Positions 46,638 through 56,453 of a stretch of 64,000 nt of DNA are shown here, in pieces. Every line of letters begins with the position of its first letter. Within the stretch, counting starts at the first letter, position 1. A program made the translations under genes and the position numbers. The stretch covers positions 478,417,396 to 478,481,395 of the forward strand of contig NC_085137.1 of NCBI RefSeq assembly GCF_035046485.1, in the 5' to 3' direction. The DNA is from Aedes albopictus. Taxonomy: Eukaryota; Arthropoda; Insecta; Diptera; Culicidae. The notes under the pieces are model-generated. The model had not been told where the DNA came from and made no database searches. It saw only the letters and a program-made list of their open reading frames with translations.

Positions 46638-46868
46638 TCATACCCCGGCTGTAACACCTTCAAGAGCATTGTAAAGAGTAGATATACGAGTCACCATGTC
46701 ACAGTTCCCTGCGAGATCCGAATGAACTGTATAGTTCACTCGAAGCTTTTGTACAGTTTTGCACACCAGGCATCCGTTGCTCTCATCTCTTATCAGTATG
46801 GTCTGCTTCCCAGGAAATCCGTTGTCGTCCATGATTTTTCATAGCTCCATACAGTCAATACGTTTGTA
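46638..46868 (-). pseudogene. decayed RTE-like LINE fragment (right half)
   Basis: The minus strand matches the RTE ORF from 'YDSIDRTELW' to 'IALEGVMRRAG' ('atggacgacaacggatttcc', 'ggatgcctggtgtgcaaaac'), with frameshifts. It continues the RTE sequence almost from the point where the plus-strand fragment at 40915-41147 stops, but in opposite orientation. Confidence 0.8.
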
Positions 46869-46870
46869 AA

Positions 46871-47407
46871 GTCTACCCCCGTTGGTTTGACTTAACTTAA
46901 TCTGAACACTTTTTAATTTGACCCCCTCTAATCTGCGCATTGAACATTGAATTCATGGTGTGTATGTGTGGTTTATGGTGATTGATCCGCACTTGCTTTG
47001 TGCAACGTTTTACTTAAAAATATGCGTTGATAAAATCCTGCTAAATTCGTGAATCGTGTTGTACTAAGATCGGTTATTATTAATAAACACGGTGAAACCG
47101 ATTGTTAACGTTATTTTCAACTCTAGTGCGCTAAATATTGATGATAATTTCCATCCAGAAGTCACGAAACTAAATACAATTAGTGGTTGTGATATTGGTT
47201 GTTGCTGCTGTTGTTGCTGTTGTTGTTGGTGGTGCGCCGCTGGACACACTTGTATTCCGTGTGGCGAAAGCAAAGAGGTTTGATAGGTGCTAGCCGTACC
47301 TGAGTACATCGCAGGTGCTCCATTGTAGTATCGTTAAATGACGATATTTATGGTTTGTTCAAACTCCACTTTTTAGTTGAAGTGATTCTGTGTAAATCGG
47401 GGTAGAC
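46871..47407. mobile_element. 'gtctacccc' TIR element with a glutamine-coding repeat
   Basis: The left end 'gtctacccccgttggtttga' and the right end 'cggggtagac' form a short TIR. It is related to 41148-41349. On the minus strand a frame reads 'YNGAPAMYSGTASTYQ' followed shortly by a run of ten glutamines (about 47190-47222) and 'PISQP'. The coding-like composition suggests a captured exon, but no splice site or parent gene was identified. A stop lies just upstream in frame. Confidence 0.55.
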
Positions 47408-47826
47408 TTTCACTGTTTTTGCGAAAATTCGCTAATGTGTGGCTCTCGCTCCGTTACGGTTGATCTGATGCTAGATTTGTGAGGTAGGTTCGACATTGAT
47501 ATGGAAAAGGTATGTTTGGTTGTATATTAAAACTCGAGCAGTGAGTAGCTTCGTGGGTTCCGAGTGTGCACAGCAACCAGACCAGTGATAACAATCAATA
47601 CAGTATTACTATTGACACTGTTGTGCTCGAAATACATCTATCTACCACTCAAAATTAACTGCGTCTATAAATGTGTATTGTGGTTAACAATACTATCATA
47701 TTTTAGTCTATAACGAGCAGAAGTCCTGTGTTTTTATGTGTGTACTGGATATACGATCTTATGCTTGTATTGTTTTGTTTACTGTCTGAAATTTAATATT
47801 GTGTGCTGAAACTTCTAGTTTTGAAG

Positions 47827-48796
47827 ATGAACATGGAAAAAACATGTATCAGTTGCCATAAGACGGAAAGTGATGCCAAGCAACTTTTCACTTGTAATTA
47901 TTGCTTTGTTAGAGAACACGTCAAATGCCGGAGAAAAACAGGTAAAATAATAAAATCCGATGATAACATGCAGTTTTGCTCCGTCAAATGCTCTAGTCTT
48001 TACGAGCGAGTAACTGCGTCGCGAATAAAAAACGAGCTGAACATTTCTCAGCTGATCGATGAAATTAAAAGCGTTATGCATGCCAATGCTCGAACGGTAA
48101 CAGAACAAGTAAAATCAGTTACGAGCGCAATTGAAGCTTCACAAGAATTTCTTTCGTCTAAATTTGAATCTATCCTCGTTGACTTCAAAGTCTTGAAAGA
48201 AGAAAATACTCGGCTCAAACAAGAACTCGAGGAGTTGAAATCGTCTCAATCGTCTTTATCAGCTGTGGTGTACAAACAGGAATCAGAAATTGATAAACAG
48301 AGAAAAAAAATCCGTAATGAACAATGCCATTGTGTTTGGTGTACCATTTAAAAAATCTGAAAATCTCCTTCAAATAACCACAAAAATACTTGGTAATATA
48401 GGAGCTGTTTCATGTTGTGATTCAGTTATTTCCGTATCAAGAATAAATGCGAGTGAGAAAAAATCTATGCCGCCAATCAGAATAATCTTTAAGGACAAAA
48501 AGTCAAAAGATCTAGTTTTCAAATTGAATAAGGGGTCTAACAAAATTCCGTCTACTTTGATTGATCCATCATTGAAACATACTAGGAATTCTTCGTTTAT
48601 TACAATTCGTGATGAACTCACTCCCTTGTCTGCTGAACTATTGAATGAATTACGCCATGCACAGGAAAAGCTCAAACTAAAATATGTTTGGCCAGGACGG
48701 GGAGGGGTTATTTTGGTTAAAAAAGACACAAATACCAAACCGTTGGAGGTCAGGAATAGATTAGATCTAGATAAACTCCTGAAGCACGTTTGTTAA
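47827..48796 (+). pseudogene. LINE ORF1: PHD-like zinc finger, coiled coil, FP-like domain (frameshifted)
   Basis: The first frame (47827-48351) opens with a cysteine-rich finger ('CISCHKTESDAKQLFTC', then 'HVKC' and 'FCSVKC'), followed by a predicted coiled coil ('LKEENTRLKQELEELKSS'). A run of eight A at 48301-48308 breaks the frame. The second frame (48290-48796) continues 'NNAIVFGVPFKKSENL' ... 'PPIRIIFKDKKSKDLVFKL' ... 'YVWPGRGGVILVKK', the FP-like domain found in ORF1 of CR1/L2-type LINEs. One base less in the A run would restore a single protein, so this is either a recent mutation or a sequencing slip. Role: RNA-binding chaperone of the element. Confidence 0.8.
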
Positions 48797-48847
48797 TAAT
48801 TAGTTTTTCGTCTACTGTTTGTTTGTTTGTTTTTTTTCCTGTTAAAA

Positions 48848-51741
48848 ATGGCTAATACACTACAAAATTTTTACTATGATAATTTAGATGAATTTAATCT
48901 GAATTATTCTGAAAAATCTGAAAAGCATCTAAGATTTTTCCAGTGGAACATCAGAGGAATGAACGATATAAAAAAGTTTGACTCGATTCTAGAATGTTTG
49001 GACCTCTGTGAGGTACGTCTGGATATTCTTGTTATTGGTGAAACATGGCTCAAGGCTGAAAATACTCCTTTGTATGAAATATCCGGCTACCAATCCATTT
49101 TTTCTTGCAGAAACTCTTCTAGTGGAGGTTTGGCAATTAACATCTCTAAGCACATACAATTCCGAAATATACCTCTGAAGTTTACAATGGTTTGCATCAT
49201 ATCCATATTGAACTGAAGTCACATGAGAAACTCTATGATGTTCATGCAGTATACCGACCCCCATCGTTCGATGTAAATTGTTTTCTCGATAAGGTTGAAG
49301 AATGGGTTAGCAGTTCAAATCCTAGTCATCCTTGTTTTATATTAGGAGATGTGAATATACCAATGAATTTGATACAGAATAACGTTGTTATCAGGTATAA
49401 AACTTTGATTGAATCTTATGCTATGCTCTGCACTAATACTTTTGAGACAAGACCTTCAAGTAACAATTTGCTAGATCATGTCGTTTGTCGGCAAGATGAT
49501 TTGAACCGTTTGCGCAATGACTCCATATTTTCTGATGTTAGTGATCATATTCCAGTTATTTCAACTTTAAAAGAGTACACTGGTAGAATTTCAACTGTTG
49601 TAACCAAACGAATAGTTAATCATCAACAATTACAAGCTGAATTTGAACATTTTTTGAGTACAGTGAATGAAGTGGAAAGCGTTTCAGAATCCCTCGTCAA
49701 TATACAAAATGCTTATAACACAATTCTTTCTAGATGCACCAAAACTGTGTCAAAAAACATCAAATTAAAAAATAGAAACTGCCCTTGGATGTCGTTTGAC
49801 CTCTGCGTATTGATCAAAATAAAAAATAACTATTTGAAGAGATTGAAACGTAATCCTTATGATCTCAATCTTAAACAGATGTTGGATCATGTTAGTAAAA
49901 AAGTGCATCATGCCAAATATACCTGTAAAAAACAATATTTTGAAAATTTACTTAGCACAACATGTCACTCCAAAATGTGGAACAACATAAATAAAATATT
50001 TGGTCGATCTAAAGGAAAGCAAACAATTACGCTTAAAAATGCTGACGGAGTTCCAGCAACAACGACTGAAGAGTCGTGTAATATTTTGAATACGTATTTT
50101 GCAACAGTAGGTAAAAACTTAGCGAAGAACATCCCCGAAACCCGAGATTCGAACCCTTGCGAGAATATAACATCTGTAATTAACTCAATTTATCTTCAAC
50201 CTTCAAATCCCAATGAGGTATTTCTGATAATCAAAGACTTATATTCCAACAAAAGTTCTGGGGCCGACAATATTCCACCATCGCTACTCAAAAGCAATTG
50301 TTTGCAATTCTCACGGATTCTATCGGAAATGTTCAATTCAATGGTTTCAACTGGCGTATATCCAGATTGCTTGAAACTGGCAAAGGTTATTCCAATTTTC
50401 AAATCAGGTGATGCAGATTGTGCATGTAATTATCGTCCAATTTCCATGTTATCAATATTCAACAAAATATTTGAAAAACTTCTTGTTAACAGATTATCCT
50501 CATTTTTTGAAACAAATAATGTACTGTATCCACTTCAATACGGCTTTAGAAAAGGATGCAGCACCACTACAGCTGTTGTGGAGTTAGTCGACTTTGTTAC
50601 TAAACAAATTGAAGCCAAAAATGTTGTTGGAGGTCTGTTCATAGATTTAAAGAAAGCTTTCGATACCTTGGACCATAAAATTCTTTTACAAAAGCTAGAC
50701 TGCTATGGAGTTCGGGGTCTCCCGAACAGACTAATAGAAAGTTATTTGACAGGCCGAAAACAATTTTTTGCGATTGATGATGCAATAAGTGAAACACTTG
50801 GAATTAACATTGGAGTGCCCCAAGGAAGCAACATAGGTCCACTGCTTTTCCTTATTTATATAAATGATATTGGCAAGCTTAAACTTAAGGGTATTCCCAG
50901 ACTTTTCGCTGATGACTCAGCCATATTTTTCCCCGGTTCGTGTCCTAATGCTATTGTACATGATGTTGAACATGATCTTCGTGTACTTTTTAATTATTTT
51001 TGTACGAATCTCCTCTCACTTAACCTTTCAAAAACAAAATTCATGCTATTTCATTCACCAAGAAAAAAACCATCACCAATAAATAATCCTAAACTGCATC
51101 AAACTGTAATCGAATTAGTTCATGAGTATAAATATTTAGGAATTGTTTTAGACCCAACATTATCATGGGTCAATCACATAGCGAACATTGAGAATAAAGT
51201 TTCAGTTCTCTGTGGTATTATAAGGAAAGTTAAGGCATTTGTGTCACAGACTGCACTTCTAAAGTATTATTATGCTTGCATTCACTCTATGATGCAATAT
51301 CTTAATATCGTTTGGGGAAATGCATGTAAATCCAAGCTAGCTAGACTTCAAGTGTTGCAAAACCGTTGCTTAAAACATATTTTCAGTCTTCCTCGATTGT
51401 ACCCCACAGTTAGATTGTATGAAAATCGAAATCATTCTATCCTTCCAATTCGCGGTCTGTGTGAGCTTCAAACTTGTATATTCGTTCATGATATTATAAA
51501 TAATGAAAATGTACACAATAATTTACCTATTACATTAAATAATAACGTACATAATACACGGCAAGCATATCATTTGATTCGCACTAGGGCAAAAACTAAT
51601 CTTGGCCAAAAAAGAATAACGTTCATAGGACCACAAAAGTACAATTTATTGCCAAATGATTTGAAACTTATTAATAACAGAAACATCTTCAAAATTAAAC
51701 TAAAACTGCTCCTTAAAAGAAAAATTAATGAATTCCTGTAA
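48848..51741 (+). pseudogene. LINE ORF2: endonuclease and reverse transcriptase, one frameshift
   Basis: The ATG at 48848 begins 'MANTLQNFYYDN'. Endonuclease motifs are 'FQWNIRGMND' and 'VIGETWLKAE' in the first frame. After a frameshift near 49175-49192 come 'HAVYRPP', 'FILGDVNIPM' and 'SDHIPVI' in the second. The reverse transcriptase then runs uninterrupted: 'NYRPISMLS', 'LFIDLKKAFDTLDH', 'GVPQGSNIGPLLFLIYIND', catalytic FADD at 50905-50916 and 'YKYLGIVLD'. It ends with the C-terminal region shared with the 0.9-kb LINE ('ENRNHSILPIRGLCELQTC'). All catalytic residues are present, and only the frameshift prevents a complete product. Confidence 0.88.
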
Positions 51742-54339
51742 TATGATCAAATCACCATAAACTTCCTTTTAACATACTTTTCTTTTTAGTATTATTTCAT
51801 GTTTTGTCTCGTCTAAGTCCCTTCAAAGGATTTTAAATCCACTGGGACTTTTGTTGCTGCTCCTTCTACTATACCTTAAGTGTTATGTTATAGAAAGTAT
51901 GAATTGTTTGTGTGTATTAACATTATAAGGTGTCCACTACCAGGAGGCTCGACTGAGCTTTTTGGTGTGGGGGTAGTTGGTGGGCCATTAAAAAAAAAAA
52001 AATATTGACCAACTGAGACCCACTCCCCATCGTAAACTTTTGTCTATACAAAATTTTCAAAATTTTTATGGAGCGTAGACTTTGACTAAACCGCACCTCC
52101 TCCCCTAAGGGTCTACGTAGTTTATAGACAAACCCTCCGCGATTTTTTTTTGAAAAATATTCCGATTTTTTTAAGTTTCTTCAGCAGCTCTCCACAAATT
52201 CCACAAGGATTTTTTTATTTCCGCAAAATTTCCATCAGACTTGTTTTTCTTTTTCGTGAACTAATGATTTTTTTAAGAATTCCTAGGGGAAACACAGATA
52301 TGTCGAGAATAAATAATTTATCCGAGTGATGACCACGATTAGTCTCATTTATACCACCAGATACCAAAGGAACAGCGAAGAGTTTGTCCATTTTCCTCAC
52401 GTTTCTGTAAGTATCCAATCAAAAAGAGTAACTCAGAATTGCGTGTCTTGCACATTCCTAAAAATCCAGTTTTTCTTCCTAAAATTTCGCAACCATTTAT
52501 TTTTATTTACTTCTAGAGTTTCTTCAAAATTTTCTGAAGGAATCTTGAGGAATTTCTTCAGGTGTTCTTTCAAGAATTCTTCCAGTAGTTTTTGTGAAAT
52601 TTCAGGAAGAACTTCTGAAAAATCCCTAGAATATCTACAACAATTCTTGTAAGAATCTCTAATTGAAGTCCCTGAAGGAATTCTTGGAGGAGCCCTTGGA
52701 AGAATACCCTCAGGAACCTCTCTGAGAAATTTTCAAAGGATTTTTTGAAAAACTTTTAAAGAAATCCCTTGCTAAAATTTCTAAAGAAAACGGAGACTTC
52801 TGAAGTCTCTGGAGATATATTAAATATTTGAAGGGATCCCGAATGAAATTCTGAAGAAATATCCAATATACTGGAGAATCTATAAAATTCCCGTAGAAGT
52901 CCAATGAAGTAGTGTTGAAAGAAATCCCAGGAAAATTCTCGAAAGAATCAAAGGATGAATTTCTAGAAAACTTTCTGAAGAAATACCTGGACAATTTCTC
53001 CGGGAAACCCTTGGTGGAATTTTTTAAATTTTTTTTTAAGACTTTTTAGAAAAATTCTTGGGAAAATATTTGGATACATTTTTTCAAAGATTACTCGAAA
53101 GCGTTGGCTAAGCTTTTGTAACGATCCCTAGAAAATCGAACTCTTCAAATTTTTCTTGGAGAATTGCTGTGCATTTTTTTTTTAATCTTTTAAGAGTCCG
53201 TGGAGAAAATCTATGATTTATCCATAGAGATAATGCCGGATCCTGAAAAATCTCTGTATGAGCTCCTGCAGGAATCTCTGGGGGAATTCTTGACTGAATC
53301 AGTGAAGTAATAATGCAAGAATCTCTGGAGGAATTTCTGCAGGATTTTCTGGACGAATACCTAAAGAAATTTCCAGACACATTCCTGTGGGAATTTTAAA
53401 TGGTATTGCTACAGAAGTTTCTGAAGAAGTTGCTGTTGGTATTTTTAAAAATATCTGTACGCAATCCGTAAACAAGAACAGAAGTGTTCCCAAAGTGCCA
53501 AGTGTTGCAACTCTAACGGTTAAGCGTACCACCCACCCACCATCTCAACCAGTGTGCTTGTTGGTCCAAAACTACAAGTGCGGTGCTCAACCCTCATGAA
53601 AACTATAATCCTCCGTGTGATCAACTCGATCTGTTGATTCATATCGAGCCCTGATGAAGATCCCAACCACAGGATCGAAACGCAGGCGGTGATTTGAAAT
53701 AAACAACGCTTTTTCTGTGACTGAATGCCGCAAAAACACCAAGTTTCTATAAAATAATCACTTGCGAAGTTTCGGAGGAATTTCTGGAGAATTACTTGAG
53801 GAAATATCTGAAGGAAGCCCTGGATAAATTTCCTAAATAATGCCTGGAAGAATTTTTAAAGAAACGACTGATAGTGTTTTTGAGAGAACCCTTTGAAATA
53901 GAATTTCTGGAGTTGCTTCTGAAGGAAACCAGGCAGCAATTTTAGGAGAAATCAATAGAAGATTACTCAAAGGAATTCTTGGACAAGTAAATGAAGGCAA
54001 ACCTGTGCACAAGGGAGGGGTTTTAGGGGTTAAACTCCTCCCATTGCCGATATTCCATACACTAGGCGCCTTTCCTGTGCACGGGTCTGAATGAAGGAAG
54101 GAAAATTTATTAAGCAGTTTCTAGAAGATTTTATAGAGGATTTTTTTTCTGAAGGAGTCTGTGGAATATTTTCTGTAAAAATCTGTTGATTTTCTGAAGG
54201 AATCCCTGCAAGCATTTATGAAGAAATCCGTGAGTAATTGCATGAAAGAATTTTCGTACGGATTTTTATAACAATCTGTGAAGGAATTTATGTGGAAACC
54301 CATGGAAATTTTTCTTCTGTGATTCTCTCGAAGAAAATT

Positions 54340-54690
54340 CAGTGGAATATTTTAACACTTTGGAGATGGTATTTTCTCCTTCCTGGATGCAACCTCGCTG
54401 CTCTAGAAAACGGTTGTAAGGGTCGGTTTTCACGGTTAGGCTAATATGACCCGACCCATCCGTCTCCAAAGGGTTAAAGGAAATGTTGAAGGAAATTGAA
54501 GAAAAAATTTGAAAAAATGGAAAAAAAATACATTTAGGCTATTTTTCTCAGTGTTAGAGATCAACTTCTGTTTTGTTGTTTTTTTTCAAGAGCCGGTTAC
54601 TCATTGCGTAAGTTTGAGCAACCTCGACGAAATCACTGAGTTTTATTGTTTTATGATCAATTAAATTTCAGTCTGGTTTTTCTGTAAATT
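54340..54690. mobile_element. insertion specific to the right arm
   Basis: The left arm reads 'cgaagaaaattaacaacaac' without interruption. Here about 350 bases are inserted, with 'aaatt' on both sides (54335-54339 and 54686-54690). It contains the TTAA-flanked MITE 54356-54473. No coding sequence. Confidence 0.75.
54356..54473. mobile_element. piggyBac-type MITE
   Basis: Ends 'cactttggagatgg' and 'ccgtctccaaaggg' (consensus CCCTTTGGAGACGG) are flanked by TTAA at 54352-54355 and 54474-54477. TTAA targets with CCC-starting termini are characteristic of piggyBac elements. It is only ~118 bp and noncoding. Confidence 0.8.
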
Positions 54691-56060
54691 AACAACAACA
54701 ACAACAGACAGCTAGAAGATTTCTTTTTCTGCATTAATAAGTACTCTATAACTTACGAAACATTTTTTTTCTAGGTACAACTCAAAAGCAAAATCGAACA
54801 AACCTGGAAGCACAATATCAATCAAGCAATCGAACAAACCTGGAAGCACAGGGTATTCCAGTGAGAACTAGCAAGGACGGAATAATGAAAACATAACATT
54901 CACTTGGTTCTTCCCTATCGCAATCAGATGTTGAGAAAGCATGTCGAAAACAAAACGTGAAAACCGACGCGGTCTAGCGTTTAGTGCTTCACCCGATAGG
55001 AACTGAAAGTAGATCATTAAATCTACTGTGTACTTTGTAGTCTAATTGGTCTATTCTGAAAAATATTTTTGATTAATCCTTAGAGGCTTTCTCGTATTGA
55101 TCATTTTAATAACCTTCGATCCTGCGCGTTGAGCCAATGATCCCAGGCCACTTAAACTTTCATTACAGGTGCTAGAGCTTAAAGTTTCATGTTTTGGGCT
55201 TCTCAACTGCGCAGGCGTGAGGGGTCGTTCATAAGCCACGTACACTTTTTTGTCTGACCAAATTCAAGGTTTCATATATTTTTTTAAAATTTTCGTATGG
55301 CCAAACGTCAACGAGGGGAGACTGAGGGGTCAGCAATGGCCAAGTTTTGGCCTACGCGATTTTTAAACAGCCCCTTATTGGATATCAGCTGTTGGTAACA
55401 TCTTATAAAGAAAGCGAGGGGTAGAAAATGGTGCTACATAGAAGTATGTAGGGGTTGCTCGGAAGTATATGGATTAGGGATGAACAATCAATCACAAATG
55501 GGAAATTGCTGGCTTATATACCTGCCTCTAGCCGTGTTTGTGTGTTAGTTTTTCAACACATATTCCATCCGCTTTCATGCAAAAACCATTCGAAAGTACC
55601 GAAAAACGAAGTAACTTTGATACTGAGGGAAACAGTTCGTTTTTCAAAATAATATCAGTAATACTAATTTCTTAAGCAAAAAAGTTGTCTAGTTTATAGC
55701 AGAGTAGAAACTAGTTCGATTTTAAAATTACAAGTAATTTGTAAGTAAAAAAAAATGCGAGGGGAACATGTTAAAAAATAACTATCACAGTTACTTACTC
55801 AATTTTTCGGTGTATCGTTTTACATTCTGCACCGAAACCGAAGCTATTGTTTTTAATCTAGAATTATTTGTCATTGAGTTGAATCACCGTAATCATCGAA
55901 CATTTACAGGCAATTTTGATTTCGTTCAGAACTAATATTTAGCCAATAAAATATTTTCACGGTATTTCACTCGAGGAATGGAATAAGATGAATACATTTT
56001 CATTATTACGATTTACAGCGAAAAAACTGCATTTCCTTTTCCAAACAGTGATGACGGATA

Positions 56061-56273
56061 GGGTCTGGGACCATTTGGGCTGGAGCACCTATTTTGGGCA
56101 CTTGCTGCTATGACTTAGTCAATTTTTAACCGATTGACTTGATTTTTAAGACACGATCAGATACGCACAGTATCTAGCCTTGTTCAAAAATTCAAGTCAA
56201 TCGTTTTGAAATTGACTGAGTTATAGCAGCAAGTGCCCAAAATAGGTGCTCCTGCCCAAATGGTCCCAGCCCC
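56061..56273. mobile_element. TA-flanked foldback MITE in right arm
   Basis: Mirror copy of 41547-41759, with ends 'gggtctgggaccatttgggc' and 'gcccaaatggtcccagcccc' flanked by TA. It lies ~180 bases upstream of the gag-like start codon and so within the presumed 5' flank or promoter. Confidence 0.85.
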
Positions 56274-56453
56274 TATTTGAGCCCTAAAGAGGATTTTTCA
56301 TTTCCACAAATTGTAAACATAGGTTGCACAGAACTGCTTTCCTATTTGAGTGTAGTTCGTGTTCAGCTTCTGTGTGCAACAGACGCATTTTGAGAGCATG
56401 CAGGCAGTTCGATAGTGCGTTTGGATTTTCCTTTTTGTTGTATTCTATTCCTA

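Larger units (their letters stand above)
47408..52002 (+). mobile_element. CR1-like LINE, near full length, with poly(A)
   Basis: From 5' to 3' there is untranslated sequence (start uncertain, somewhere in 47408-47540), ORF1 (47827-48796, one frameshift), ORF2 (48848-51741, one frameshift), about 260 bases of 3' untranslated sequence and about 12 A at 51990-52002. The poly(A) abuts the inner end of the right duplication arm exactly. It is the best-preserved relative of the decayed LINE at 0.7-4.05 kb. The CR1-like grouping is by motif style and the PHD-like ORF1. Confidence 0.85.

Noticed and set aside
42165..55652. Pairs of identical 60-70 codon frames in both arms of the inverted duplication
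   Set aside because: Identity reflects the recent DNA duplication and not coding constraint; the frames have no recognisable domains.
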